A stretch of 64,000 nucleotides of DNA from Clostridia bacterium (GTDB lineage Bacteria > Bacillota > Clostridia > TANB77 > CAG-508): the NCBI GenBank assembly GCA_017528085.1, contig JAFXPH010000011.1, positions 124,001 to 188,000 on the forward strand. Reading direction: 5' to 3'. Under the pieces are notes generated by a model. It ran no database searches and was not told the origin of the DNA. It saw nothing but the letters and a program-made list of their open reading frames with translations. Positions 9,384-17,981 of this stretch are shown here, one piece after another; position 1 is the first letter of the stretch, and the number at the start of each line of letters is the position of its first letter. Position numbers and translations under genes: made by a program.

Positions 9384-9965
9384 CTAATTAACTTTTTCTA
9401 CTTGCTCTAAAGCCATTCTTAAAGCAGCCATGTTACCATCAATAACTTCTGGTTTCTTAGCAAATTTATGTTTAAATGAACCAATCATATCTTCCAAAAA
9501 TGCTTCATCTGACATTATTTGGCTAACTTTAACAACCGCAGCTAGCATTGGTGTATTTGGGAAATATTTACCCAAAGTTTCTACTGAAATCTTTCTAGCA
9601 TCAATTTTGTAAATAGCTCCATTATAGCCATTTAGTTTTGATTTCAAGAATTCAGCATCTTGTGTTGTGTTAATAATTATAGCTCCTGATTCTTTTAATC
9701 CTGCAGTAACATCTACAGCATCTAAAAGAGTATCATCAACAACTACAACATAGTCAGGATCGTAAATGTTAGAGTGTATAGTAATTGGCTCATCACTAAT
9801 ACGATTGTATGCTGTAATAGGAGCGCCCATTCTTTCTGGTCCATATTCAGGGAAACCTTGAATATATTTTCCAGTGTTGAATGCAGCATCGGCTAATAGT
9901 AAAGATGCAGTTTTAGCGCCTTGACCACCTCTACCATGCCATCTAATTTCAATTAAATTGCTCAT
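9384..9965 (-). CDS. porG: 2-oxoacid:ferredoxin oxidoreductase, gamma subunit
   Basis: This is a 193-residue gamma subunit, first gene of the porGDAB operon. The motif WHGRGGQGAKTA near the N-terminus is the CoA/Rossmann-like signature of the family, and the downstream GFPEYGPERMGAP segment is also conserved. I chose the ATG at 9965 because TAGGAGGTTACTATTT precedes it. A longer reading up to 9992 adds nine residues with no ribosome site. Confidence 0.92.
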   Translation of the reverse strand: MSNLIEIRWHGRGGQGAKTASLLLADAAFNTGKYIQGFPEYGPERMGAPITAYNRISDEPITIHSNIYDPDYVVVVDDTLLDAVDVTAGLKESGAIIINTTQDAEFLKSKLNGYNGAIYKIDARKISVETLGKYFPNTPMLAAVVKVSQIMSDEAFLEDMIGSFKHKFAKKPEVIDGNMAALRMALEQVEKVN

Positions 9966-10031
9966 AAATAGTAACCTCCTAAATTTTAGCAAAATACTAT
10001 AAGGAATAAAAATCTTTCCTTAAGCAATTTG

Positions 10032-10037
10032 ATTATA
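10032..10037 (-). promoter_or_regulatory. Probable -10 element of the porGDAB operon
   Basis: Read on the minus strand this is a TG-extended TATAAT about 67 bp upstream of porG, with no good -35. The leader between it and porG contains a small inverted repeat (TAAGGAA / TTCCTTA). Confidence 0.4.
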
Positions 10038-10123
10038 TCACAAATAGCCCTAATAGAATATTAATTTTTTATTATATTATTAAAAAATATTACAAAATTA
10101 TTACAAAAAAATGCCTATATAGA

Positions 10124-10152
10124 TTGACTTTTTGCGTCAAAAATTATATATT
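10124..10152 (+). promoter_or_regulatory. Promoter of the minD-minE-rodA operon
   Basis: TTGACT at 10124-10129 and TATATT at 10147-10152 are 17 bp apart, about 55 bp before minD. Confidence 0.55.
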
Positions 10153-10208
10153 TATTGTTGTATAACATACGGTAATTAGAATTCGGGAAATATTAAGGAG
10201 GAAATTTA

Positions 10209-11003
10209 ATGGGAGAAGTTATTGTTATAACATCAGGTAAAGGTGGAGTAGGAAAAACAACAACAACTGCAAACTTAGGTGCAGCTCTTGCTGTCGCTGG
10301 TAAAAAAGTAGCCTTAGTAGATACAGATATCGGATTAAGAAACTTAGATGTCGTAATGGGTCTAGAGAACAGAATCGTTTACGACTTAGTTGATGTTATT
10401 GAAGGTAAATGTAAATTAAGACAAGCTTTAATCAAAGACAAGAGATTCACTGACTTATTCTTGCTACCTGCCGCTCAAACTAAAGATAAAACAGCAATTA
10501 ACGAAGAACAAATGAAAAGCTTAACAAAAACATTAAAAGCAGAATTTGATTACGTACTAATAGACTGCCCAGCTGGTATTGAACAAGGTTTCAAGAACGC
10601 AATTTGTGGAGCAGATAGGGCTATTGTAGTAACAACAGCTGAAATTTCTTCAATTAGAGATGCAGATAGAATCATTGGACTTCTTGAAGCAGCTGATATT
10701 AAAAATCCTGAATTAATAGTAAATAGATTAAAACCTTCTATGGCAAGACGTGGCGAGATGATGGATGTTGATGATATAGTAGATTTATTATCAATTGATT
10801 TAATAGGTGTAGTACCAGATGATGAGAATATTATTATTCAAACAAATAAAGGTGAACCAGTTATTTCAAATAAAAAGGCACCATCAGGTAGAGCATACAT
10901 AGAAATTTCTAGAAGAATCTTAGGGGAAAATATCGAAGTTACTGTACCTGGAAAAGAAAAAGGATTGTGGAACAAGATTAAAAGATTTTTTGGAAAAGCT
11001 TAA
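10209..11003 (+). CDS. minD: Septum-site-determining ATPase MinD
   Basis: This 264-residue ParA/MinD-family ATPase binds the membrane in its ATP form and positions the division site together with MinE and, usually, MinC. The deviant Walker A motif is GKGGVGKTT (residues 10-18), switch regions such as DTDIGLRNLDVVMGLENR are present, and the C-terminal amphipathic membrane-targeting helix WNKIKRFFGKA is intact. No minC gene lies beside it: the upstream neighbour is the divergent por operon. The start follows AAGGAGGAAATTTA. Confidence 0.95.
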   Translation: MGEVIVITSGKGGVGKTTTTANLGAALAVAGKKVALVDTDIGLRNLDVVMGLENRIVYDLVDVIEGKCKLRQALIKDKRFTDLFLLPAAQTKDKTAINEEQMKSLTKTLKAEFDYVLIDCPAGIEQGFKNAICGADRAIVVTTAEISSIRDADRIIGLLEAADIKNPELIVNRLKPSMARRGEMMDVDDIVDLLSIDLIGVVPDDENIIIQTNKGEPVISNKKAPSGRAYIEISRRILGENIEVTVPGKEKGLWNKIKRFFGKA

Positions 11004-11027
11004 GAGAAATAAATTGGAGGAAAGTAA

Positions 11028-11636
11028 ATGTTTGAAAATATAGGAAGTTTCTTTAGAAGAATGGTAAAGCCTGAACAAAAAGAGTTGGGCTCAAAAGATG
11101 CAGCAAAAGAAAGATTGCATTTAGTTTTAATGCAAGATAGAGCAAATGTATCTGCAGACTTCTTGGAATTAATGAAACAAGAAATATTAGATGTAGTTAA
11201 AAAATACATTATCATAGATGAAACACAAATAGATGTTAGACTTATTAATCAACCAAATGAAGATGGTACTAATGGTGCTCCTTCACTATATGCAAATATA
11301 CCAATTGTTAACATTAAAAATGAAATGCTAGTTGGTAAGATTAAAGGCAGTAAAAACATTACTATTAACGATATTACTCCTACAGAAGAATCTGAATCTG
11401 AAGAAACAGAGGCAGCTGAAGATGTAGAAAGAGAATTAGATGCTGTTTCAGATGAAGATGATGATGACGTAACATTTGATGATCTTCTTAAAAAAGCAGA
11501 GGAGGAAACTCCTGATGAAGAGATTCATAATGAGAATTATGTAAGTCCTTCTCAAGAAGATGAAGACAGTGAAGAACCAGAAGAACAAGTAAAAAGAGAA
11601 AGTATGAACAAAAGAAAAAACAAAAAAAGAAATTAA
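11028..11636 (+). CDS. minE: MinE with a long acidic C-terminal extension
   Basis: The first 100 or so residues are a recognisable MinE: an N-terminal amphipathic segment (FENIGSFFRRM), the anti-MinCD stretch AKERLHLVLMQDR and the topological-specificity fold ending near YANIPI. MinE proteins are usually about 80-100 residues, and this one is 202. The extra C-terminal part is a Glu/Asp-rich, probably disordered tail (DEDDDDVTFDD near residue 145) ending in a very basic NKRKNKKRN. It lies 24 nt after minD and 11 nt before rodA. The reading frame is clean, so this is not a frameshift. What the tail does is unknown. Confidence 0.88.
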   Translation: MFENIGSFFRRMVKPEQKELGSKDAAKERLHLVLMQDRANVSADFLELMKQEILDVVKKYIIIDETQIDVRLINQPNEDGTNGAPSLYANIPIVNIKNEMLVGKIKGSKNITINDITPTEESESEETEAAEDVERELDAVSDEDDDDVTFDDLLKKAEEETPDEEIHNENYVSPSQEDEDSEEPEEQVKRESMNKRKNKKRN

Positions 11637-11647
11637 TGGGGTAAGAA

Positions 11648-12754
11648 ATGCAAAAAAAATTACTGAAAAATACAGAATGGAGTGTTTTAATTGTTAGTTT
11701 CATGTTATTTCTTATAGGACTAGTAGCTTTGTTTTCAGCTACTAATACTTCAGAACATGAAGAGTTCTATAAGCAAATAAGATGGTTCTTATTAAGCATT
11801 CCTTTTTTAATATTAATATATTCAATAGATTATAATGTAATTCTTAGATTTTCAGGGCTATTTTATTTAATTAGTATTGGACTGTTAGTTGGAGTACTGT
11901 TTACGAAGCCAATTAATGGCGCAACTAGCTGGTATAGGATAACTGAAAATATTTCTTTCCAACCATCAGAAATTGCAAAAATAGCAGTTATACTATTTTT
12001 GGCATTTATAATGAATAAATTACAACTTAAAGGAAAGAAAGAGATAAATAAAATCTGGAAATTAATAATCTATCTATTAATTGCAGCTATACCAATTGGT
12101 TTAATCGTAATGCAACCAGATTATGGTACAGCAGCAGCTTTTATATTAGCAGTATTATTTATTTTATTCGTTTCTGGACTATATAAAAGATATATTATTT
12201 TAGCAATTATTGCTGTAGTTATTGCAGCACCAATTGTATATCAAAAATTACCACCACATGCTCTAAAGAGAATTGAAGTATTTTTAAATCCAGGATCTGA
12301 TCCTAGAGGTGATGGGTACAATATTCTTCAATCAGAACTTGCTATTGGTTCTGGAAAAATTTTTGGTATGGGTCTTGGTAAAGGAAATCAAACACAACTT
12401 GGATTCTTAAGTCCAAAAACAACAGACTTTATATTCTCAGTAATAGGTGAAGAATTAGGATTTATAGCAACATCAGTTGTTGTAGTTTTGTATATAGCAC
12501 TGATAACTAAGTCGATTTATATAGCAAAAACTGCTAAAGACAATGTTGGTGCATATATTGCAATTGGAATTGCCGGAATATTCTTTTTCCATATGACAGA
12601 GAATATAGGAATGACAATTGGACTTTTACCAATCACTGGTGTTCCACTACCATTTGTAAGTTATGGTGGTAGTTCATTAATTACAAACTTTATTTGTATA
12701 GGACTACTTCTAAATATTAGTAGTAGAAGACAAAAAGTAATTTTTGTGGAGTAA
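11648..12754 (+). CDS. rodA: SEDS-family peptidoglycan polymerase, RodA type
   Basis: This 368-residue polytopic membrane protein has about 10 TM helices. Conserved SEDS features are [10 protein letters not shown] near residue 108, MQPDYGTA near 157, and the C-terminal [14 protein letters not shown] proteins polymerise lipid II together with a class B PBP. The gene directly follows minDE, where RodA is common in Firmicutes (minCDE-rodA clusters), and I prefer RodA over FtsW or SpoVE for that reason. The short N-terminus also fits. Confidence 0.85.
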   Translation: MQKKLLKNTEWSVLIVSFMLFLIGLVALFSATNTSEHEEFYKQIRWFLLSIPFLILIYSIDYNVILRFSGLFYLISIGLLVGVLFTKPINGATSWYRITENISFQPSEIAKIAVILFLAFIMNKLQLKGKKEINKIWKLIIYLLIAAIPIGLIVMQPDYGTAAAFILAVLFILFVSGLYKRYIILAIIAVVIAAPIVYQKLPPHALKRIEVFLNPGSDPRGDGYNILQSELAIGSGKIFGMGLGKGNQTQLGFLSPKTTDFIFSVIGEELGFIATSVVVVLYIALITKSIYIAKTAKDNVGAYIAIGIAGIFFFHMTENIGMTIGLLPITGVPLPFVSYGGSSLITNFICIGLLLNISSRRQKVIFVE

Positions 12755-12756
12755 AA

Positions 12757-13716
12757 ATGTATATAAAAAAATTAAAAATTAGAGATTTAGAACTTGAAAA
12801 TAATTTAATATTAGCTCCAATGGCAGGTGTAACAGATCTGCCATTTCGTTTAATATGCAAAAAGTATGGTAACCCTGGACTTGTATGTAATGAAATGGTT
12901 AGCTCAAAGGCTATTGTATATAAAGATGAAAAGACATTAAAGATGATAGATACTAGGGAAGATGAAAGACCAATTTCAATGCAGATATTTGGTAGTGAAC
13001 CTGAGACAATGGCTGAAGCTGCTAAATTCATACAAGAATATGCTGATATAGTAGATATCAATATGGGTTGTCCTGCACCTAAAGTAGTTAAAAACGGAGA
13101 TGGCTCAAAAGTTTTACTAGATTTAGACCTTGTCTATAACATAGTAAAAGAGGTTAGAAAAGTTGTTACTAAACCACTTACTGTTAAAATAAGAAAAGGC
13201 TGGGATCATGAACATATAGTAGCTGTTGAAGCTGCTAAGCTTATTGAAAAAGCTGGAGCAGATGCAATCATAGTTCATGGTAGAACAAGAAATGAATTTT
13301 ACTCAGGAGTTGCCGATTGGGATATCGTAAGACAAGTAAAAGAAGCAGTTAATATTCCAGTAATTGGAAATGGAGATGTAAAATCAGTAGAAGACGCTAA
13401 AAGAATGTTTGAAGAAACAGGCGTTGATGGAATAATGATAGGAAGAGCTTCTTTAGGAAATCCTTGGATATTTAATGATATTATTAAAGAATTGGGCTCA
13501 GGAGAGAAAGTAGAACCTATTTCAAATGAAGAAAAGTTTAAAGTATTAAAAGAACACTTTGAAATTCTTCTTAAAGAAAAGGGAGAATATACAGCAACAA
13601 GAGAAATTAGAAAGTTTATTGCATGGTATACAAAAGGCATGCCAAATGCAAAAGCATATAAAGAAAAAATGAACACTATAGAATCATGCGAAAGTTTTTA
13701 TAATTTATTTAATTAA
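12757..13716 (+). CDS. dus: tRNA-dihydrouridine synthase
   Basis: This 319-residue FMN-dependent enzyme reduces uridines in the tRNA D-loop. The TIM-barrel signature [13 protein letters not shown] is at the N-terminus. [15 protein letters not shown] contains the catalytic cysteine (about residue 100), KIRKGW and [11 protein letters not shown] follow, and GNGDV and [10 protein letters not shown] form the phosphate-binding end. It starts 2 nt after rodA, so it is translationally close to that gene. The pattern is closest to DusB. Confidence 0.93.
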   Translation: MYIKKLKIRDLELENNLILAPMAGVTDLPFRLICKKYGNPGLVCNEMVSSKAIVYKDEKTLKMIDTREDERPISMQIFGSEPETMAEAAKFIQEYADIVDINMGCPAPKVVKNGDGSKVLLDLDLVYNIVKEVRKVVTKPLTVKIRKGWDHEHIVAVEAAKLIEKAGADAIIVHGRTRNEFYSGVADWDIVRQVKEAVNIPVIGNGDVKSVEDAKRMFEETGVDGIMIGRASLGNPWIFNDIIKELGSGEKVEPISNEEKFKVLKEHFEILLKEKGEYTATREIRKFIAWYTKGMPNAKAYKEKMNTIESCESFYNLFN

Positions 13717-13727
13717 AGGAGATAATT

Positions 13728-13931
13728 ATGGGATTATTAAGCTTTTTATTTGGACTAAGTGATGAGACAGGCAAGAAGAAAAAGAAAAACATCAAATTAG
13801 AAAAAGAAATGGATGCATACGAATTAGAAGAATGGGAGAAAGAAGAAGTTAGAAAAGGAAACTTCGATGTTTCTAATTTTGATGATGACGAAGAAGATTT
13901 AGAAGAAGAAGACTATTATAATGACGACTAA
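13728..13931 (+). CDS. Small acidic protein with a membrane-binding-like N-terminus
   Basis: This is a 67-residue hypothetical protein after dus (12 nt gap, AAGGAGATAATT site). Residues 1-11 (MGLLSFLFGLS) form a short hydrophobic, possibly amphipathic anchor. A lysine run KKKKKN follows, and the C-terminal half is acidic (FDDDEEDLEEEDYYNDD). The reading frame is followed by a terminator, which supports it as the last gene of the operon. No family is recognised. Confidence 0.7.
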   Translation: MGLLSFLFGLSDETGKKKKKNIKLEKEMDAYELEEWEKEEVRKGNFDVSNFDDDEEDLEEEDYYNDD

Positions 13932-13960
13932 AAAACCGGTTCATAACGAACCGGTTTTAT
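13931..13960. terminator. Terminator after the minD-dus operon
   Basis: Perfect AAAACCGGTT / AACCGGTTTT hairpin followed by a T-rich tail. Confidence 0.9.
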
Positions 13961-13977
13961 CTTTATTTTATAAAAAG

Positions 13978-14002
13978 TGTAACCTTTTTAAAAATTAGAT
14001 AC
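13978..14002 (+). promoter_or_regulatory. Possible ECF-type autoregulated promoter
   Basis: TGTAACCTTTTT upstream of the sigma gene resembles the TGAAAC/TGTAAC -35 boxes of ECF sigma factors. The -10 side (near GATAC at 13998) is uncertain and its spacing is short, so this is only a suggestion that the factor drives its own operon. Confidence 0.3.
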
Positions 14003-14041
14003 ACTATATAGATGTAAGATATCTTATAAAGGAGGGTAAAA

Positions 14042-14578
14042 TTGGGAACTCAAAACAAACTTGCCAATTACTATAACAATAATCAATTGGATATAGAAAA
14101 AGTTATAGAAGATTTTACACCATATGTAAAGACAGTAATTAATAATGGAACTAATAACTTGTTATCATTTGAAGACAAAGAAGAAATATTTGCTGATACA
14201 TTTTTTATCCTTTGGAAAAATATAGAAAGAATTAATATCTATTCAACTATAAGTTCATATTTAGCCGGGATTGCAAATAATTTAATTAAAGAAAAATATA
14301 GAAAATTAAAGATTGCTTACGATATTAGTGATTATGAAAATGTAATAGATGGAAATATAGATTTTTTTGAAAAAGATAGAGATATAGTTTATGATATTGA
14401 GCAAAAATTAAAATCAATGAAACAAGTTGATAGGGAAATATTTAATATGTATTATTATTCCTCTATGTCAATTAAAGATATATCAAAAGCATTAAATATT
14501 TCTGAAATAAATGTGAAGACAAGATTACATAGAATAAGGAAGAAAATAAAAAAAGAATTAGAGAAGGGAGGAAAATAA
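14042..14578 (+). CDS. ECF-like RNA polymerase sigma factor
   Basis: This 178-residue sigma-70-family protein has region 2 (about 40-90, FADTFFILWKNIERI) and region 4 (about 130-175, with the helix-turn-helix MSIKDISKALNISEINVKTR) and nothing else, the ECF layout. The start is a TTG at 14042 behind an excellent AAAGGAGGG site; no ATG is nearby. The next gene starts 1 nt after its stop and encodes a single-pass membrane protein, the usual sigma/anti-sigma pairing. Confidence 0.88.
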   Translation: MGTQNKLANYYNNNQLDIEKVIEDFTPYVKTVINNGTNNLLSFEDKEEIFADTFFILWKNIERINIYSTISSYLAGIANNLIKEKYRKLKIAYDISDYENVIDGNIDFFEKDRDIVYDIEQKLKSMKQVDREIFNMYYYSSMSIKDISKALNISEINVKTRLHRIRKKIKKELEKGGK

Positions 14579-14579
14579 T

Positions 14580-15698
14580 ATGGACTTTGATAAAGATAAA
14601 ATAAGAACTAAAATTGCAATTTCAAGAGCTTTAAATGAAAGAAAGAGTATTGAAGCAAATAAAATGCAAAATATTATAAAAATAATTACAACAACTTTAG
14701 CTGGAATATTAATAAGTTCTGGTGTGGTTTTTGCGGGTTCTAAATTATATGAAAGCATATGGAAAACTCCTGAAAAAGTAGATATACCTTCTGGAGATTT
14801 TTATGAAATAACAAAAATAACAGAAGAAAGCAAGAAAGAAAATATGTCAGAAGAAGAGGCAAAAGAAATTGCTATAAAAAAATTAAATGAAATTAACTTT
14901 AATTCCAATATAGTCAGTACAAATCACTATAAAGAATATGACTCAAATAAAATATGGTATAGATTTTTAACTGAAGACAATTATGAAATAACGATTGATG
15001 GCCAGACTGGAGAATTTTTTGATATTTGGAATCATAATAAGGACATTCAAGATATTAATAAATATATTACTGTTGATGAAGCTATAGAAGTTGCAAATAA
15101 ATATTATAAGTTATTTGGATTTAAAGAAGGGGAATATGAAATAACTAGAATTCACTCAAATAACAAAGATGGAAATGATAAAGAACCAGGTTTTAAGATT
15201 GATATAGATTATTGCAAAAAGTACGGAGACTTAGAAAACTATTATGAAAGAATTAGTGTTGCAATTGAATCTAAAAATAAAGATATTGATTATTTTAGAG
15301 TAGTAAACATCCCTTTTGATAATAATGAATTAGTAGTCACAGAAGAAGAGGCAAAAAATATTGCTTTAGATGAGGATAAAAAGATAGATACATATAATGT
15401 AGAGAGCATAAAAACTAAGCTCATGATAGTAAAGATGAATGCAGATGCATATAATAGAATTAATAATAAAGAAAAATATTATGAAGAAATACAAACTCCA
15501 TATTACCCGGCGGAAGATAGAAACTATTATAAAGTTGATGATAAAATAAGAAAAGCATGGGTTGTAGTTCTAACATATGAGAATAATTTTAATGATATAA
15601 GGAAAAGAATTACTGAGGGATTTTATACATATTTTATAGATGCAACTACAGGAGAAATAATAGGTGGACATCCATATGACTATATAAGATTAAATTAA
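14580..15698 (+). CDS. Putative transmembrane anti-sigma factor with PepSY-like extracellular domains
   Basis: This 372-residue protein has a short cytoplasmic N-terminus of about 35 residues, one TM helix (about 38-58, IITTTLAGILISSGVVFAG) and a large extracellular part. The outer region contains two or three repeats in which an EEAKEIA/EEAKNIA helix is followed by strands and a GQTGEFFD or ATTGEIIGG turn, the pattern of PepSY/YcdB-like domains. Coupling to the ECF gene and the topology suggest that the N-terminus holds the sigma factor and the outside part senses an envelope signal. The N-terminus has no clear ZAS zinc motif, so the anti-sigma role is inferred from context. Confidence 0.65.
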   Translation: MDFDKDKIRTKIAISRALNERKSIEANKMQNIIKIITTTLAGILISSGVVFAGSKLYESIWKTPEKVDIPSGDFYEITKITEESKKENMSEEEAKEIAIKKLNEINFNSNIVSTNHYKEYDSNKIWYRFLTEDNYEITIDGQTGEFFDIWNHNKDIQDINKYITVDEAIEVANKYYKLFGFKEGEYEITRIHSNNKDGNDKEPGFKIDIDYCKKYGDLENYYERISVAIESKNKDIDYFRVVNIPFDNNELVVTEEEAKNIALDEDKKIDTYNVESIKTKLMIVKMNADAYNRINNKEKYYEEIQTPYYPAEDRNYYKVDDKIRKAWVVVLTYENNFNDIRKRITEGFYTYFIDATTGEIIGGHPYDYIRLN

Positions 15699-15700
15699 TA

Positions 15701-15728
15701 AAAAAACCGGTTTTAAAACCGGTTTTTT
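15701..15728. terminator. Bidirectional terminator between the anti-sigma gene and asnS
   Basis: AAAACCGGTTTT / AAAACCGGTTTT inverted repeat with T tracts on both sides. It terminates both convergent units. Confidence 0.9.
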
Positions 15729-15751
15729 GCTTTTTATTTATCTAACAATTA

Positions 15752-17143
15752 TTAGAAATCACAATTGTTTGGAGTTCTTGGGAATGGAATAACATCTCTT
15801 ATGTTTTCCATACCTGTAATGTACATTAGTAGTCTTTCAAATCCAAGACCAAATCCTGAATGAACATTAGAACCATATCTTCTTAAATCTAGATACCAAT
15901 ATAATGGATCTTCTTGAATTCCTTTCGCTTTCATTAATTCTTTAAGAACTTCTAAGTTTTCCTCTCTTTGAGAACCACCCATAATTTCTCCTGCACCAGG
16001 AACTTCAAGGTCAACTGCTGCTACTGTCTTTCCATCTGGATTTAATTTCATGTAGTATGATTTAATATCTTTTGGCCAGTTTTTAACAAATACTGGACCA
16101 TTATAATATTCAGTAATATATTTTTCATGCTCTTTTGCTAAATCTTCACCATAATCTGGTTCAAATTCCCATTTTCTATCAGCTTTCTTTAAGATATCGA
16201 TTGCATCATGATGATCGATTCTAACAAATGTTGAAGTTGTAAGTTTAGTTAATTTTTCTTTTAATCCTTTTTCTATAAATTGATCACAGAAATCAATTTC
16301 TTCTGGACATCTCTCTAATACTTTAGAAACGATATATTTTAAACAATCTTCTTCAATATCCATTAACTCATCTAAATCACAGAATGAGATTTCTGGCTCA
16401 ATCATCCAGAACTCATTAGCATGTGTTTTTGTATTAGAATCTTCTGAACGAAGAGTAGGACCAAATGTATAAACTTTTCTAAATGCTGGAGCGAATGTTT
16501 CGACATGTAATTGTCCAGAACCTGTTATATAAGCTTCTTTACCAAATAAATCGTTTGAAAAATCAGTTTTACCATCTTCAGTTTTTGGTAAATCTTCTTC
16601 TAGATTTAATGTTGTAAGTTTAAACATTTCAGCTGAACCTTCACAGTCAGCACATGTAATAATTGGTGTATTTACATACACATAACCATGTGATTGGAAA
16701 TACTCATGAATTGCAAATGCAGCAACACTTCTAATTCTAAATACTGCAGAAAATGTATTTGTTCTTGGTCTTAAATGTGCTACTGTTCTTAAATATTCAA
16801 AAGTATGTCTTTTATTTTGAATAGGATAGTCACTATCAGATAAGTTAATTATTTCTACATTTGTTGCATGAATTTCAAATGGTTGTTTTGCGTTTTCTGT
16901 TTTAATAAATGTACCAGTAACTACTATAGATGAACTTAAAGTTAATTTGCTAACTTTATCGAAGTTATCTAATTTATCATCAAATACAACTTGAACTGTT
17001 TTAAAGAATGATCCATCATTTACTTCAATGAATCCAAATGCATTTGAAGAACGTAAGTTTTTAACCCAACCTGATATAGATATTTCTTTATCAAAGTATT
17101 TATCAGAATTTTTGTATAATTCTTTTACTTCTATAACTTCCAT
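15752..17143 (-). CDS. asnS: Asparaginyl-tRNA synthetase
   Basis: This 463-residue class II synthetase charges tRNA-Asn with asparagine. The N-terminal OB fold (about 15-105, with ISGWVKNLRSS) is followed by the catalytic core: motif 2 in TFGPTLRSEDSNTKTH and motif 3 in GFGLGFERLLMYITG. The sequence ends with PFPRTPNNCDF, which is AsnRS rather than AspRS. I use the ATG at 17143 behind CGGAGG. The longer reading to 17203 would run through its promoter. With AsnRS present, the GatCAB operon at 58.3-62.1 kb is probably needed mainly for Gln-tRNA(Gln). Confidence 0.95.
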   Translation of the reverse strand: MEVIEVKELYKNSDKYFDKEISISGWVKNLRSSNAFGFIEVNDGSFFKTVQVVFDDKLDNFDKVSKLTLSSSIVVTGTFIKTENAKQPFEIHATNVEIINLSDSDYPIQNKRHTFEYLRTVAHLRPRTNTFSAVFRIRSVAAFAIHEYFQSHGYVYVNTPIITCADCEGSAEMFKLTTLNLEEDLPKTEDGKTDFSNDLFGKEAYITGSGQLHVETFAPAFRKVYTFGPTLRSEDSNTKTHANEFWMIEPEISFCDLDELMDIEEDCLKYIVSKVLERCPEEIDFCDQFIEKGLKEKLTKLTTSTFVRIDHHDAIDILKKADRKWEFEPDYGEDLAKEHEKYITEYYNGPVFVKNWPKDIKSYYMKLNPDGKTVAAVDLEVPGAGEIMGGSQREENLEVLKELMKAKGIQEDPLYWYLDLRRYGSNVHSGFGLGFERLLMYITGMENIRDVIPFPRTPNNCDF

Positions 17144-17174
17144 TTTTTGCCTCCGAATTAATAAATATAGTAGT

Positions 17175-17203
17175 ATTATATAAGATTTTTCGCCATAATA
17201 CAA
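17175..17203 (-). promoter_or_regulatory. asnS promoter
   Basis: On the minus strand, TTGTAT and TATAAT are separated by 17 bp, about 30 bp before the ATG. Confidence 0.65.
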
Positions 17204-17235
17204 GAGATTTGTAGCCCTTTATGAAGAATTATAAT

Positions 17236-17265
17236 TTGAAAAAAAAATACATTGTATGGTATATA
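17236..17265 (+). promoter_or_regulatory. Flavodoxin promoter
   Basis: TTGAAA at 17236 and TATATA at 17260 are 18 bp apart. The stretch ATTGTATGGTATA is shared with the promoter of the small GC-rich gene at 25164. Confidence 0.5.
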
Positions 17266-17303
17266 TTAGGTGACGGTATATATATAATTTGGAGGTATAA
17301 ATT

Positions 17304-17699
17304 ATGAATATAGCAGTTAGATATTATTCAAGATCAGGAAACACAAAAGGTGTTGCTGAAGCTATAGCAAAAGGAGTAGGAGTAGAAGCTATATCAGTAG
17401 ATAGCGAGGATTCTAAAATAAATGAAGATGTAGATGTACTATTCGTAGGTGGAGCTTTATATGCTTATGGTCTAGATAAACATCTAAAAACATATTTAAG
17501 TGAACTTGACGGAAGTAAAGTTAAAAAAGCTGTTGTATTTTCAACATCATGGATTTCAAAACACTCTATAGACTTAATTAAAAAAGGTCTTTCTGAGAAA
17601 AATATTCCAGTTGAAGAAGAATATTTCTATTCAAAAAGTGCTCCAACAGATGCTGTACTTAAAGAAGCAGAAGAGTTTGGAAAGAAAATGGCTGTATAA
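17304..17699 (+). CDS. Flavodoxin-like protein
   Basis: This 131-residue flavodoxin domain has the FMN phosphate loop at the N-terminus (RYYSRSGNTKGVA, residues 6-18) and GGALYAYGLDKHLKTYL near residue 50. It could be a free electron carrier for the por enzyme or a regulatory flavoprotein. The length is slightly short for a classical flavodoxin (about 140 or more). The start follows TTGGAGG. Confidence 0.85.
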   Translation: MNIAVRYYSRSGNTKGVAEAIAKGVGVEAISVDSEDSKINEDVDVLFVGGALYAYGLDKHLKTYLSELDGSKVKKAVVFSTSWISKHSIDLIKKGLSEKNIPVEEEYFYSKSAPTDAVLKEAEEFGKKMAV

Positions 17700-17702
17700 A
17701 CC

Positions 17703-17731
17703 TTGATATAAGCCTAAAATTATGCTATAAT
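17703..17731 (+). promoter_or_regulatory. Strong promoter of the leader-peptide / GNAT unit
   Basis: TTGATA at 17703-17708, 17 bp spacer, TG-extended TATAAT at 17726-17731. Confidence 0.75.
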
Positions 17732-17763
17732 AAAGCTACTTTAAAAATTAAAGAGGTTTAAAA

Positions 17764-17808
17764 ATGAATAAAATAATACTAATTATGAACTCAATACATC
17801 ATTGGTAG
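17764..17808 (+). CDS. Leader peptide of a putative attenuator
   Basis: A 14-codon reading frame, MNKIILIMNSIHHW, starts 7 nt after AAAGAGG and stops with TAG at 17806-17808. The stop lies inside the first copy of a GTAGGAG element that belongs to the downstream RNA structure, as in ribosome-controlled attenuators. The short length, good ribosome site, preceding strong promoter and following switch structure are the evidence. The ending His-His-Trp-stop could be a stalling sequence or could sense His or Trp charging. No homologue is known to me. Confidence 0.6.
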   Translation: MNKIILIMNSIHHW

Positions 17809-17940
17809 GAGGTACTTGATCCTTTTAAAAAAAGTAGGAGCAAGTGCCTAAAAGTCACGAGCTCCTACCGATAGATGTAATTAGTATTAAAGATAGATAC
17901 AATTTAAGCTATTTGTAGGAAACTATGAATAGCTTTTTTT
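17775..17940 (+). promoter_or_regulatory. Structured attenuator with alternative stems and a terminator
   Basis: Outer stem 17775-17785 / 17878-17888 is 11 perfect base pairs. GGTAGGAG (17804-17811) pairs with CTCCTACC (17862-17869), and GTACTTG (17812-17818) pairs with CAAGTGC (17841-17847). A second GTAGGAG at 17834-17840 competes for the same CTCCTAC. A Rho-independent terminator follows (AAGCTATT 17906-17913 / AATAGCTT 17928-17935 plus T run), and a surrounding stem 17893-17902 / 17939-17948 extends it. A ribosome on the leader peptide would mask the first GTAGGAG copy, which is the logic of a translational attenuator. An independent small RNA is the alternative. Confidence 0.6.
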
Positions 17941-17981
17941 GTATCTATTTTTTTATTCATTTTAACCTAGAAGGAGAGGAT

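Noticed and set aside
17764-17940. SRP RNA or 6S RNA
   Set aside because: The hairpin is SRP-sized, but the conserved SRP apical motif (GGAA tetraloop, AGCA/GUGACC) is missing. No clear 6S bubble is formed, while a translatable leader peptide and a competing repeat fit attenuation.
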